A DNA stretch of 20,131 nucleotides, taken from an archaeon. Lineage in GTDB: Archaea; Thermoproteota; Nitrososphaeria; Nitrososphaerales; CADDZS01. The stretch covers positions 1 through 20,131 of the forward strand of contig JAKAPU010000029.1 of assembly GCA_021806865.1 (NCBI GenBank). Reading direction: 5' to 3'. Shown piece by piece: positions 1 through 8,954 of this stretch. The stretch's first letter is position 1. The number at the start of each line of letters is the position of its first letter. The position numbers and the translations under genes are program-made. A model generated the notes under the pieces. It saw only the letters and a program-made list of their open reading frames with translations. It had not been told where the DNA came from and made no database searches.

Positions 1-1
1 T

Positions 2-1207
2 GACGCCTTTCACGGCTTGATAGGAAACTTGAGCTATCTGGGGCTGAACAACGTGGGCGCAAACCCAGATCCGAGCTACGCTCCGACCATACCTGCCTCC
101 GTCTACATGCTCTTCCAGATGATGTTCGCCGTGATTACTCCTGCGTTGATCACGGGAGCCATCGTGGGCAGGATGAAATTCTCCTCCTTCGTTGTTTTTA
201 TTGTGGCGTGGGCTACCTTTGTGTACGACCCGATTGCTCACTGGGTCTGGAGTTCAACGGGATGGTTGCACTCTCTCGGAATACTCGATTTCGCGGGCGG
301 TACTGTCGTGCACATCAGTTCGGGTGTGGCGGCTCTCGCTGCGGCCATGGTTGTGGGACCGAGACTAGGATTTGGGAAGAAGAAATTCGAGCCACACAAT
401 TCCACATACGTCCTGCTCGGGGCCTCGTTGCTCTGGTTTGGGTGGTTTGGCTTCAATGCCGGTTCTGCCCTGACTTCGGGTGCTCTGGCAGCTAACGCGT
501 TCATGACGACGAACACCGCGACAGCTGCTGCCGCTCTCGCGTGGATGTGCATGAGCTGGTACTACACAAGAAAGCCTAGCATAATCGGAGCTGCATCGGG
601 GGCGGTTGCGGGTCTAGTCGCAATCACTCCAGCCTCTGGCTTTGTCAACGTGTGGGGTGCGCTCGCTGTGGGCATTGGCGCTGGCGTCTTTTGCTTTCTA
701 GCAGTGAGTTTCAGGAACAAGACAAAGATAGACGACTCGCTGGACGCGTGGGGCGTTCACGGAGTCGGCGGCACATGGGGCGCGCTTGCCACTGGACTGT
801 TTGCGACGGTGGCCGCAAACTCTCTGGGCGGCAACGGACTGTTCTACGGAAACCCGCACCAGTTTCTCGTGCAGGCAATAGGGGTCGGAGCCTCGTGGGG
901 CTATTCTTTTGTGATGACCTGCGTGATCCTGAAGGTGATTGATCTCGTTATCGGGTTACGAGTGAAACCGGAGGAAGAAGAGATGGGTCTGGACATTTCG
1001 CACCACGGCGAGCCTGCCTACTCGGATGATCTCGAAACCGTTGAACCGAGAGTCATGCGACTTGTAATAAGCGACTCCGATCGGGAACTAATTGCCGGGT
1101 TGATCAGGCAGCAGGGCTCTATTACCGTGGATGTCTCTTCTGGAAAGGTCGTGGAGGGAATCCCTGAGTTGTCTCAGGTGAGCGGAAGTCTGAGCACTTC
1201 GACCTGA
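2..1207 (+). CDS. amt: Ammonium transporter (Amt family), 5' partial
   Basis: An Amt/MEP/Rh-family channel that conducts ammonium/ammonia across the cytoplasmic membrane. The frame is open to the left edge, reading DAFHGLIGN before the TTG at 17, so that TTG is internal and the real start lies outside the window. Roughly the first 80-100 residues are missing compared with the family. Both pore histidines are present: the first in VVHISSG (codon at 311) and the second in DAWGVHGVGG. The block PALITGAIVGRMKF and the C-terminal EEMGLDISHHGEPAY are also typical. About 55 residues follow the usual gating tail and are rich in Asp, Glu and Ser near the end. The family is usually gated by GlnK/PII proteins at the C-terminal tail; no glnK is visible here. 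The family call is very secure. Confidence 0.96.
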   Translation, partial: DAFHGLIGNLSYLGLNNVGANPDPSYAPTIPASVYMLFQMMFAVITPALITGAIVGRMKFSSFVVFIVAWATFVYDPIAHWVWSSTGWLHSLGILDFAGGTVVHISSGVAALAAAMVVGPRLGFGKKKFEPHNSTYVLLGASLLWFGWFGFNAGSALTSGALAANAFMTTNTATAAAALAWMCMSWYYTRKPSIIGAASGAVAGLVAITPASGFVNVWGALAVGIGAGVFCFLAVSFRNKTKIDDSLDAWGVHGVGGTWGALATGLFATVAANSLGGNGLFYGNPHQFLVQAIGVGASWGYSFVMTCVILKVIDLVIGLRVKPEEEEMGLDISHHGEPAYSDDLETVEPRVMRLVISDSDRELIAGLIRQQGSITVDVSSGKVVEGIPELSQVSGSLSTST

Positions 1208-1261
1208 GTCCAGGATATCCGGAAACTGCGGGGCACCAACGACTCCGCTGGTGGTGAGCAT

Positions 1262-1282
1262 ATTCCTACGTTTCGTAGGAAT
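1262..1282 (+). repeat. Perfect 9-bp inverted repeat downstream of amt
   Basis: ATTCCTACG (1262-1270), a TTT loop, and CGTAGGAAT (1274-1282) form a perfect short-loop hairpin 55 nt after the amt stop. It could end or stabilise the amt transcript, or be a DNA operator. The T-run after it is short (gtttcctc), so a classical intrinsic terminator is not assured. Confidence 0.55.
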
Positions 1283-1322
1283 GTTTCCTCTATTGAAATG
1301 CTCAACCTATCGTTCTCAACAC

Positions 1323-1347
1323 TGATAATCGTCTCGCCACTTTAAAA
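1323..1347 (+). promoter_or_regulatory. Promoter with TGATAATCGTCT element, 6-nt spacer and TTTAAAA box
   Basis: The 12-mer at 1323-1334 is followed by 6 nt and then TTTAAAA at 1341-1347. A TATA-like box there predicts a transcript start near 1370, about 10 nt before the ATG at 1380. This is one of six similarly built sites in the window. Confidence 0.6.
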
Positions 1348-1379
1348 CAACTTTGAACCATAACTCACTCGCAGGGAGC

Positions 1380-1583
1380 ATGGAGCACCATTATCAGATC
1401 GTCAGCGTGAGGCTCGCGTACTCGCTCAGTGCTTGTTTTGCAGTATTAGTCTTCATCTTTGTTGCGGTCTCACCGTTAATCCAGAGCCTCTCTGTAAACA
1501 TTTTCGAAGATGCGATGGCACATCTTGTGCTCTTCCTGACAGCTGCCGAAGTCGGAGCACTGGTGTGGATAGCGAAGAAATAG
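1380..1583 (+). CDS. Small two-TM membrane protein
   Basis: A 67-residue hydrophobic protein with two likely membrane segments, at about residues 11-34 (LAYSLSACFAVLVFIF region) and 45-64 (MAHLVLFLTAAEVGALVW region), and a basic C-terminus (AKK). I prefer the ATG at 1380 to the upstream in-frame TTG at 1353. The TATA-like box at 1341-1347 would start transcription around 1370, after the TTG. There is no recognisable family and no catalytic motif. It lies downstream of amt but has its own promoter, so it is probably a separate unit. Function unknown. Confidence 0.55.
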   Translation: MEHHYQIVSVRLAYSLSACFAVLVFIFVAVSPLIQSLSVNIFEDAMAHLVLFLTAAEVGALVWIAKK

Positions 1584-1627
1584 ATTCTTCGTCGAACCTT
1601 TCCTATTTCGCTCCCAATTACCATTTG

Positions 1628-1651
1628 TGAGAATCGTCTGCTAGCTTAACA
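1628..1651 (+). promoter_or_regulatory. TGAGAATCGTCT element with 6-nt spacer and TTAACA
   Basis: An exact copy of the 12-mer at 1628-1639, then 6 nt, then TTAACA (1646-1651). It lies about 170 nt before the radical SAM start, farther than at the other sites. A second TATA-like stretch (ctatatca, about 1742-1750) lies closer to that gene, so this upstream site may drive a long leader or act at a distance. Confidence 0.5.
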
Positions 1652-1806
1652 AGTCAAACGGACGGTGAATTAGTACGCGAGTTTGAATTGATAGCGTTCT
1701 CGCGGCCACGTACCCTTTGTGATGCACGTTTGATCCGACCTACTATATCATTAACTTTACTCAGATCCACCTCTAGCCAAGCTCGCAGCGAAAGGTGATT
1801 ACTTCA

Positions 1807-3587
1807 ATGGGAATTAGAGACATCTTTCGTCTCGATTTGGCGTTAATTCATGCCCCGTCAGTATACGATTTCCGAGCCGAGACTATCGTTCAAGGCCCGG
1901 TTGCCGACGCTGTACCATCAACGGATGAGTTCGAGATGTATCCAGCAGGTTTGACGAGCATAGCATCTTACCTAGGAAAAAACCACTACAATGTGGAGAT
2001 AGTGAACCTTGCTTATAGAATGCTCAGCGAACCTCAATTTGACGCAGCAAAGCAAATCGAGAAAATACATGCTAGTGTCGTCGGGATTGATTTGCACTGG
2101 CTTCCCCACGCGCACGGGGCACTCGCAGTGGCAGAATTAGTAAAGAAACTTCATCCCGATAGTTTAGTCCTTCTCGGAGGCCTGTCATCAACATACTACC
2201 ACGAAGAGCTGATCAAGTATCCGTATGTCGACTTAGTCATGCGCGGTGATTCCACGGAAGAACCAACCCGACAATTACTTTCTTACATTCGTAAGGGCCA
2301 GTCATTCGAAAGCGCCCTAACGGAGAGATAGTAGTCAATCCTTTGACTTTCATGCCAAAGGAATTGGATTACATTGACATTCCAGATTATGCGTATGCCA
2401 TAAAATCTGTCTTTAAGTATCGTAGCTTGAAGAATCTCATACCCTATCTACGCTGGCTCAAGTATCCGACTACTATGCTACTAAATTCGAGAGGGTGTAC
2501 ATTGAACTGCTCGACGTGTGGTGGTTCACGCTCCGCTTACGAGAAGATATGCAATAGGCAGCGACCGGCCTTCAGGTCACCAGAGAAACTGATCTATGAT
2601 ATCAGGTCGATCTGCTCTTTCACGCGCAGCCCGATAATGATAATCCATGATCCACGCATGGGCGGACTGAAGCGAGCGGAAAAATTCTTTGCGTTGCTGA
2701 AAAAAGAAAGAATTTCAAATGAATTTGTGTTCGAGCTATTCTTCCCTGCCGGAGACGAATATTTTCGCATGGTACAAGAAAGCGTCTCAAATTGGAGCAT
2801 GCAGCTGACCATAGAGACTCCCAATGAGAATTTGCGAAAACTGGGCGAACTAAAGTTCCCTGTTTCAAACACCAAAATCGAAGACACAATCTCAAGCGCT
2901 CTCTCTCACGGATGCCGTAAGCTGGACCTGTTCTTCATGATAGGAATACCTCACCAGACCAGAGAAGATGCGTTCTCCACTGTCGCGTACTGTGAACATC
3001 TGATCCAGAAGTTCAATGCTGACCGGCGATTACAGTTCTTCGTGGCGCCCTTGGGTCCGTTTCTGGACCCCGGTTGTGGTGCCTTCGAAGACTCGAAGTA
3101 CGGTTACAAGCACTTTCACCAAACCCTTGAAGAACACAGAGAGGCACTGCTTGAACCAACATGGGAGACAATACTCTCTTATGAAACTGATGTGCTGAGT
3201 CGCAGCGAAATTCTTGAAGTGAGCTATGATGTAGCATCGGCAATAAATGAGCTGAAATTTCGTTATGGATTGATTGATCGACCCACATACGAAGAAGTCA
3301 AAAGACACAGAGAAACTGCAAAACAAGCATTGGACGCGATGGTAAGGGCATTTGCCCTTCCTCAAGATGAGAGAAGCGACGAGCTTCACAAGATTCGAGA
3401 TGAGGTAATGCAGGCAAATGTGGATTCGCTATTCAGCAAAAACGAATTGGAGTGGCGTAGCGCGGTTGGGCTCAAATTTACGCCAACTCTGCTACGTATT
3501 ATGGCCTCGGGTCTGGTCGAAGAGGTCAGCCATAGTCTCCACAGGCTAATCGGTCGCTATGACACATCAATCTACATTGGAAAATGA
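1807..3587 (+). CDS. B12-binding radical SAM protein, Ta0216-like, split by a frameshift
   Basis: Two adjacent open frames (1807-2331 and 2343-3587) together encode one protein. The first carries a cobalamin-binding-type Rossmann domain with GIDLHWLPHAHG and GGLSSTYYHEEL. The second carries the radical SAM cluster motif Cx3Cx2C (GCTLNCSTC, cysteine codons at 2496, 2508 and 2517). The first frame ends in tandem TAG codons at 2329-2334. The second frame, read upstream of its nominal start, gives PNGEIVVNPLTFMP, which joins naturally to the first, so a one-base shift near 2315-2328 separates them. I choose ATG 1807 over GTG 1795 because GGTGAT (1794-1799) is a well-spaced ribosome site for it. 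The domain order and sequence resemble the Ta0216 group of B12/radical SAM proteins, whose reaction is not established. The gene may be inactive if the shift is real. Confidence 0.8.
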
Positions 3588-3672
3588 TGTCATTACTCCT
3601 CAAAGTGGCTACTCGTCCTGACCGAAACACGTAGCACTATTACGTTCTGCTCCCTAAGCATTTTCTCAAAAT

Positions 3673-3698
3673 TGATAATCGTGTTAGAGTTCATATTG
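3673..3698 (+). promoter_or_regulatory. TGATAATCGTGT element before uspA
   Basis: TGATAATCGTGT at 3673-3684 is followed by 6 nt and then TCATATTG (3691-3698), a weak TATA-like box. The predicted transcript start is about 3720, giving a leader of roughly 25 nt to the ATG at 3744. Confidence 0.5.
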
Positions 3699-3743
3699 CT
3701 AAAGGAACCGTCTCAATCTGGATCTACCACTTTGATTTCTAAA

Positions 3744-4169
3744 ATGTCGTTCAAGCGTGTACTGGTAGCTGTTGACGGCTCAGAAGTAAGTATGAAAGCA
3801 GTAGATCATGCGGCAAGAATCGCAAAAGAGGAAGGAGCAACGCTTACTGCGCTGCATGTTGTCGCAACTCCTCAAGTCGAGATAGCAGGCGAAATTGCAG
3901 ATTATTACGAACAGGCAAAAAAGCCAGTTAAGAAATGGATGAAAGATGTAGAATCCATCGCTGCGACCCACAATATCACAATCAAGACAGAGATACTCGT
4001 TGGAGCTTACTCTGTACTTGACGCGATCTTGGGTTATGCTGAAAACCAATCCGTTGACCTGATTGTATCCGGCACTAGAGGACGGACACAATCACGGAGG
4101 CTACTGATGGGCAGTGTAGCAGCAGGCATCGTCGAATACGCCTCCTGTCCAGTGCTGGTTGTAAGATAA
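3744..4169 (+). CDS. Universal stress protein, UspA family, ATP-binding type
   Basis: A 141-residue single-domain universal stress protein. It opens with the usual first strand (VLVAVDGSE, residues 6-14). It keeps the nucleotide-binding loop Gx2Gx9GS (G110, G113, G123-S124) that marks the ATP-binding subclass, and it ends in the typical CPVLVVR strand. The open frame extends upstream to a TTG at 3672, but that part is hydrophobic and unlike the family, so I take ATG 3744. Such proteins usually act as dimers in stress or energy signalling; the partner here is unknown. The next gene starts 23 nt downstream on the same strand with no visible promoter, so the two may be co-transcribed. Confidence 0.92.
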   Translation: MSFKRVLVAVDGSEVSMKAVDHAARIAKEEGATLTALHVVATPQVEIAGEIADYYEQAKKPVKKWMKDVESIAATHNITIKTEILVGAYSVLDAILGYAENQSVDLIVSGTRGRTQSRRLLMGSVAAGIVEYASCPVLVVR

Positions 4170-4192
4170 TAACATGGGTCAGCGCATTTGAA

Positions 4193-5824
4193 TTGGCTGT
4201 AGCCCGGCTAGACCATGTCGTTTTGCTTTGCCCTAAGAGCGAACTACAAACTCTGCTAGTTAGGCTTAGCGAGTTCGGCCAGTATCACCCACTTGAGAAG
4301 GACGGGCTAGTTCAGAGCATCGAGTTGCTCATACTTTCTTCAAAAGCTCAAGGAATTTACTCCGATGCATCCCATCTCCTTCCTGAGAACTACCTAAGCG
4401 AGACTGTGTCCTCCGGGACAGGCATAATCACTTTTGATTCGAAGGATCCGGAACACCTGATACAACTCCTATCGAGTGAATTAATCAACCTGCAATCGAA
4501 TGTTGCAAAATCTGATCCTTCTTCGCGGAGAAACATCTATCGCAAGATCGAAGCTATCAGAGAAGCGGCACTTTCAACTTTCAACAACCTGAGGAGAGTA
4601 AGATTTTCTTTCGAATCAAAAAGGACGTACATCTTGGAGGGATATATTCCAACCAAGGAAGCCAATCGATTCGCAGAACTACTTGGAGAGTTTCTGATAT
4701 CCTATGAACCAGTCGGAAAAGATGAAGCCAATGAGCCGTATGTCCCGACGTTGTTTTCCAACAGGCGCGGTATTTCGCTTTTCGAAAATGTTACGCTCGT
4801 CAAAGGATTTCCAAGATACAATGAGATAGATCCTACACCCGTCACCGCAGTCGTGTTTCCATTGTTCTTTGGTATAATGTTCAGCGATTTAGGTCAGGGG
4901 ATTGTTCTCTTTTTGTTCGGTTACTTGCTTGCACGAATGTTTCGAGGGAATTACAACTACTGGGGAAAGTTACTGATGGTCCTGGGTTCTGCCTCGGCGG
5001 TAATTGGGCTGCTCAGAGGCCTATTCTTTGGGTTTGAATTCGAAAGCCCCTTGCGTCTTTTTGGTTCCTCGCATTTCCCGGCTGTGCTCGCCGGAGGATT
5101 CAGTATTGCATCTGTAATAGTTTGGCTGGAAGTCAGCATTATCGTTGGAACTTTCCACTTGGTCACTGGATATTGGATGTCTTTACTGAACAGGTTACGC
5201 TCAAATGACTATGCAGAGGCCTTTCTCTCGGGTCTTCCTACTATTCTCTTATATTCTTCCGCAGTACCGCTTACACTAGCTCTCGCGGGAACAAACCTAG
5301 AATTTGGTAGTCTCCTAACTAATAGAACGCCGACTCCATTCTTTAACGAATTATTCGGAGTTAATCTCCCTGTGTATCTTGTTACTGAAGTCTCCTTGCC
5401 AATCTTTCTTGTGTCTTTGTGCGTACTGGTTATTGGCCGGGCTGTCATAAGTTACGAAACGAATCGTGGCCGCCTTAGAATGCTCAGGTCGGTTGCGATG
5501 GGACTTCTGGATGGACTGGTAAAACCGTTTGAATTCTTTATGAACACCATAAGTTACCTCAGACTTGGTATACTCTTGGTGCTAGGGACAATACTCGCCA
5601 CACTTTCAAACGAAGCGTTAGGCTTAGGTTTGATCGGCATTTTTGCAGCGGTTATAGGCAACATCGCAGTAATGGCGATTGAAGCTTTAATGGTTTACAT
5701 CCAGGATCTAAGGCTGCACGCATATGAATGGTTGTCAAACTTTTACTCCGGTTCGGGTATACCGTTCGAAGCTATCACATCAAAGGGCCTCAATTTTTCC
5801 ATTCGATGGAAAACAAACCCATAG
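4193..5824 (+). CDS. A/V-type ATP synthase subunit I (subunit a)
   Basis: The membrane stator subunit of the archaeal A-type ATPase, forming the ion half-channels next to the rotor ring. At 543 residues it is shorter than the usual roughly 650, and the shortfall seems to be in the N-terminal peripheral arm (residues 1 to about 200). The C-terminal membrane half has about seven or eight helices. It keeps the two arginines expected in the last helices: R457 in ISYLRL and R507 in QDLRLHAYEW. I accept TTG 4193 because it gives the family-like opening ARLDHVVLLCPKSEL; no ATG fits upstream. No other ATPase subunit gene is adjacent, so this one is separate from the rest of the complex, and it sits directly behind uspA. 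Confidence 0.9.
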   Translation: MAVARLDHVVLLCPKSELQTLLVRLSEFGQYHPLEKDGLVQSIELLILSSKAQGIYSDASHLLPENYLSETVSSGTGIITFDSKDPEHLIQLLSSELINLQSNVAKSDPSSRRNIYRKIEAIREAALSTFNNLRRVRFSFESKRTYILEGYIPTKEANRFAELLGEFLISYEPVGKDEANEPYVPTLFSNRRGISLFENVTLVKGFPRYNEIDPTPVTAVVFPLFFGIMFSDLGQGIVLFLFGYLLARMFRGNYNYWGKLLMVLGSASAVIGLLRGLFFGFEFESPLRLFGSSHFPAVLAGGFSIASVIVWLEVSIIVGTFHLVTGYWMSLLNRLRSNDYAEAFLSGLPTILLYSSAVPLTLALAGTNLEFGSLLTNRTPTPFFNELFGVNLPVYLVTEVSLPIFLVSLCVLVIGRAVISYETNRGRLRMLRSVAMGLLDGLVKPFEFFMNTISYLRLGILLVLGTILATLSNEALGLGLIGIFAAVIGNIAVMAIEALMVYIQDLRLHAYEWLSNFYSGSGIPFEAITSKGLNFSIRWKTNP

Positions 5825-5864
5825 AAAATACTGCTGTGAGGGTATTTACAACTAGCAAAACAGT

Positions 5865-5877
5865 AGAATTGAATTCT
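5865..5877. repeat. Short palindrome AGAATT-G-AATTCT
   Basis: A perfect 6-bp inverted repeat with one central base, 40 nt after the subunit I stop. The 5825-5992 stretch is AT-rich and shows no reading frame. The palindrome may be a regulator site or chance. Confidence 0.3.
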
Positions 5878-5992
5878 GATTCGATCGATCTAGCAATTTG
5901 ACTTACTCCTTCAATAAATGATACAACTTATCAACACAACTAGAGCATGTAATAGAGAAACGATCGCGCCTCCGACTTTTCATTATCAGACT

Positions 5993-6017
5993 TGAGAATC
6001 GTATATCACCCTAATAC
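5993..6017 (+). promoter_or_regulatory. TGAGAATCGTAT element before the MFS exporter
   Basis: TGAGAATCGTAT (5993-6004), then 6 nt, then CTAATAC (6011-6017). It would start a transcript near 6040, upstream of the operator-like repeats at 6049-6080 and of the second, closer TATA-like box at 6102-6107. Confidence 0.45.
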
Positions 6018-6048
6018 GGCCAAATAGCTTGCAACTATTCAGAATTTG

Positions 6049-6080
6049 ACGAGATACCTCGAAAGAACGAGATATCTCGA
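6049..6080. promoter_or_regulatory. Tandem operator-like repeats CGAGATAYCTCG
   Basis: Two copies of a palindromic 14-mer, ACGAGATACCTCGA (6049-6062) and ACGAGATATCTCGA (6067-6080), repeat with an 18-bp period. The second contains the perfect 12-bp palindrome CGAGATATCTCG. They sit about 20 bp before a TATA-like TTAAAT box (6102-6107) and look like a dimeric repressor's operator for the exporter. The period of just under two helical turns suits side-by-side dimers. Confidence 0.65.
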
Positions 6081-6127
6081 TTGGTCATAATTCGAGCTAA
6101 AGTTAAATCGCGAGAGTGAGTGTCTTA

Positions 6128-7840
6128 ATGGTGCAATACAAGTGGGTCGTGCTTTCAAACACGACACTAGGAGTTTTGATGTCATCAATAGATAGTACTA
6201 TCGTTCTGATCTCACTTCCCGCGATTTTTCGCGGAATCCAGCTTGATCCAATGACATCGTTCCAGTATCTTATCTGGATACTGTTCGGTTACATGATCGT
6301 TACCGCCACCCTTCTTGTTACCTTTGGTAGAATATCAGATATGTACGGAAGGGTAAGGTTGTACAATCTTGGTTTCGCCATATTTGCTGTTGGTTCGACA
6401 CTCCTTTACCTCACACCGAATACAGGAAATCTGGGTGCCCTGGAAATTATCTTCTTCAGAATGATTCAGGCAGTAGGGGCATCGTTTTTGTTTTCAAATA
6501 GTGCCGCGCTAATCACAGATGCATTTCCAGAAAAAGAGCTTGGGAAGGCCCTTGGCATAAACCAAATAGCTGGTCTTGCAGGCTCGTTCATCGGGCTCGT
6601 TGTTGGTGGAACTCTGGCCACCATATACTGGAGGTACGTTTTCCTTGTTAGCGTCCCCGTCGGAGTCTTTGGAGCGATCTGGTCATACTGGAAACTAAAG
6701 GAGATTGGCGTCGTGAGCAGAGGGCAAAAGATAGATGTTTGGGGCAATATTACTTTCGCTGCTGGTCTGACTATACTCCTCATTTCTCTCACGTATGGAC
6801 TATTGCCATACCGGACTTCCTCAATGGGTTGGTCTGACCCCTACGTTGTAGCCGGTCTCATAGTAAGTGCAGCACTATTGGTTTCTTTTCCTTTCATAGA
6901 AGGTAAAGTTAGGTACCCGATGTTTAGGCTGAGCCTGTTCAAAATTCGAACGTTTTCGGCTGGAATATTTGCTGGTTTCCTTGCCTCGGCTGCAAGGGGT
7001 GGGGTAATGATCATGCTGAGCATTCTTTTGCAAGGCATCTGGCTACCACTACATGGCATAAACTACGTCGACACGCCGTTTTGGGCGGGAATCTATTTGC
7101 TTCCACTTTCTGCAGGCTTCATAACGATGGGACCGATTAGCGGATGGCTTTCCGACAAGTATGGTGCGAGAGGACTCTCGACACTGGGAATGGTGATAAC
7201 TGCTGGGACATTTCTGGTCCTTGCGGCGCTTCCTTACAATTTCTACTATACCGAGTTTGCATTTCTGATTTACGTTCAGGGCGTTGGGATGGGAATGTTC
7301 GCTTCTCCCAACACTGCATCGGTGATGGACTCAGTGCCTGAAGAACATCGGGGTGCGGCTGCAGGAATGAGGAGCACGATGCAAAACACGGGAATGATGG
7401 TCAGCATTTCTGTCTTCTTTGCGGTAATTGTGTTTTTCCTCTCAAATGGTCTTCCCGGCGCGTTTGCATCAGCACTGGCTCAAGCAGGTGCGCCTTCGCA
7501 GGTCATTCCGTACTTCACTTCACTATCTCCAACGGAAGCAATGTTCTCAGCCTTCCTAGGATACAATCCAGTGGCTGGGATGATAGCTACTCTGCCAAGC
7601 AGCGTGACCTCACTTCTCAGCAGTCAGACGATCTCCATTCTCACTGGTTTGGAGTGGTTTCCAACCACGATTGCTCACGTGTTCATGTCTTCGCTTCAAG
7701 CCGCGTTCTATGTCAGCGCCGGACTTTCAATTTTGGCAGCAGTGGCGTCCTCACTGCGCGGGAAAGAGTCTCGCGCTAGAAAGCCAATAAGGCCAGCTCA
7801 GCAAAAGGGCCAAATGGCTGAAAAACTGACACAGAGCTAA
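6128..7840 (+). CDS. MFS multidrug exporter, 14-TM DHA2 (EmrB/QacA) type
   Basis: A drug/proton antiporter of the major facilitator superfamily. It is about 570 residues with roughly 14 membrane segments, the size of the DHA2 family. Motif A appears in the first half as [12 protein letters not shown] and again mid-protein as [12 protein letters not shown]. The membrane acidic residue of motif D1 is in [13 protein letters not shown]. The block [14 protein letters not shown] is typical of this family's second half. The frame opens at GTG 6116, but a TTAAAT box at 6102-6107 would start transcription near 6128-6130, so I prefer the leaderless ATG at 6128. The tandem palindromes at 6049-6080 suggest control by a drug-sensing repressor, which is not in the window. 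It converges with the next gene with a 30-nt gap. Substrate unknown. Confidence 0.92.
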   Translation: MVQYKWVVLSNTTLGVLMSSIDSTIVLISLPAIFRGIQLDPMTSFQYLIWILFGYMIVTATLLVTFGRISDMYGRVRLYNLGFAIFAVGSTLLYLTPNTGNLGALEIIFFRMIQAVGASFLFSNSAALITDAFPEKELGKALGINQIAGLAGSFIGLVVGGTLATIYWRYVFLVSVPVGVFGAIWSYWKLKEIGVVSRGQKIDVWGNITFAAGLTILLISLTYGLLPYRTSSMGWSDPYVVAGLIVSAALLVSFPFIEGKVRYPMFRLSLFKIRTFSAGIFAGFLASAARGGVMIMLSILLQGIWLPLHGINYVDTPFWAGIYLLPLSAGFITMGPISGWLSDKYGARGLSTLGMVITAGTFLVLAALPYNFYYTEFAFLIYVQGVGMGMFASPNTASVMDSVPEEHRGAAAGMRSTMQNTGMMVSISVFFAVIVFFLSNGLPGAFASALAQAGAPSQVIPYFTSLSPTEAMFSAFLGYNPVAGMIATLPSSVTSLLSSQTISILTGLEWFPTTIAHVFMSSLQAAFYVSAGLSILAAVASSLRGKESRARKPIRPAQQKGQMAEKLTQS

Positions 7841-7870
7841 GCGAACTCGAAAAATCGATCCTTCGCTGGA

Positions 7871-8746
7871 TCATTGAAAGAGCACGCGCTCCACTTCCCT
7901 AATTCTATCCATGCCCTTGATTTCGTGAGGAAACATCGGCACCTCGACTATTCTCAAATCCCCGAACTTTTCACGAAGGAACTTGATATACTTCTCTTGC
8001 TCGGAGGCCTTTGTCCTCAGAAAGTTCGAATCTGGCGAGGTAACCACGTTGTTAATCACTAGCTGCTTCACAACGAAATTAAATTTATTTAGCTCAGCGA
8101 ACACACCGCCCAACTGTTCGACAGCGAGGGCCTCTGGTATTGTTATCACAGTGAATTCAACTTGAGTACGAAGAAAGTCCACGCTCGCCTCTGAAAGATC
8201 GCGCCAGCGCTTGATGATATCCATAACCGATTCCTTCCTCTGCTGGCCTCTCCTGAGCTTGGAGTAGACGCGAGGGGCCATCCTCAAATGCTCCGCCAGC
8301 ATGGCTGGTGTCCGCAGTAGCGCAAGAGTCTGCCCCAGAGGTGCTGTATCCCAGATTATCGTATCGTAATTTCTTGCATTGCTGAGATCTCTGATGTAAT
8401 CTATCATGAACTCTTCTGCGAGGCCAGGAAGCAAGGATGTCATGAATTCGAGAAAGTCCGGATAATCGATGGACACAAAAGTGGAAAAGACATCGTATAC
8501 TTCTTTCCCAAACTTTCTGTCCCAGAGCCCCCTGACTTGATCCAATCCCAGCTCGTTTATGTCCAGTGATTGCCGGACTGCAGCAGGCTTTGCACCTGTG
8601 GTCACTTCAAAAATGTGAGATAGCGAGGGGGTTGCATCGGTTGAGATAGCCATAGTGCGTTGTCCTAAAGACGCATAGTGAAGCGCGCTTGCTGCAGCGC
8701 AGGTTGTCTTGCCTACCCCACCCTTTCCTGCGAAAATGCCTATCAT
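7871..8746 (-). CDS. ArsA/Get3-like anion-transporting ATPase
   Basis: A 291-residue soluble P-loop ATPase of the ArsA/Get3 (SIMIBI) group. It has the deviant Walker A GKGGVGKTT at residues 7-15 with the signature lysine K8. The switch I-like STDATPSL (35-42) is altered from the common DPAHSL form. The switch II DTAPLGQT (133-140) and the INNV base-recognition segment are present. It is a single domain, unlike bacterial tandem ArsA. I see no CxxC pair of the eukaryotic Get3 zinc site and no ArsB or arsenate reductase gene nearby, so tail-anchored protein targeting is at least as likely as arsenite export. A TATA-like CAATATACTT (about 8778-8787 on the minus strand) predicts a very short leader. 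Confidence 0.88.
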   Translation of the reverse strand: MIGIFAGKGGVGKTTCAAASALHYASLGQRTMAISTDATPSLSHIFEVTTGAKPAAVRQSLDINELGLDQVRGLWDRKFGKEVYDVFSTFVSIDYPDFLEFMTSLLPGLAEEFMIDYIRDLSNARNYDTIIWDTAPLGQTLALLRTPAMLAEHLRMAPRVYSKLRRGQQRKESVMDIIKRWRDLSEASVDFLRTQVEFTVITIPEALAVEQLGGVFAELNKFNFVVKQLVINNVVTSPDSNFLRTKASEQEKYIKFLREKFGDLRIVEVPMFPHEIKGMDRIREVERVLFQ

Positions 8747-8796
8747 ACCAGCGATCTATCTCCTGGCGCAACGCAAGTATATTGCTTCACGCTGTA

Positions 8797-8819
8797 CGCA
8801 CAATTAAACTAACTGTGCG
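8797..8819. promoter_or_regulatory. Inverted repeat CGCACA-N11-TGTGCG upstream of arsA-like gene
   Basis: CGCACA (8797-8802) and TGTGCG (8814-8819) flank 11 nt just upstream of the minus-strand TATA-like box of the ATPase gene. The same core, TGTGCGC/GCGCACA, flanks the TATA box of the M48 protease at 9260-9294. The two may be sites for one regulator. Confidence 0.4.
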
Positions 8820-8832
8820 AGTATCAGTCTTC

Positions 8833-8844
8833 TGTGTGCACACA
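8833..8844. promoter_or_regulatory. 12-bp perfect palindrome TGTGTGCACACA
   Basis: A perfect palindrome in the spacer between the divergent ATPase gene and the acidic small protein. It shares the GTGCAC core with the nearby TGTGCG repeats, so it may be part of the same operator set. The rest of 8747-8954 is non-coding. Confidence 0.35.
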
Positions 8845-8954
8845 ACTGCTTTAGCCGTCTCTCGACTCTCTGACAATAGATTACCGAAGATCTCTCACAA
8901 GCTTTCAGCCAGGTTTTTTTAGTGCCTAATTGTGTTCGAAGATCCTGATGCTCA

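Noticed and set aside
2..1207. Ammonia-oxidiser assignment from the presence of amt
   Set aside because: Amt transporters are widespread in archaea, and no amo or other nitrification gene is visible.
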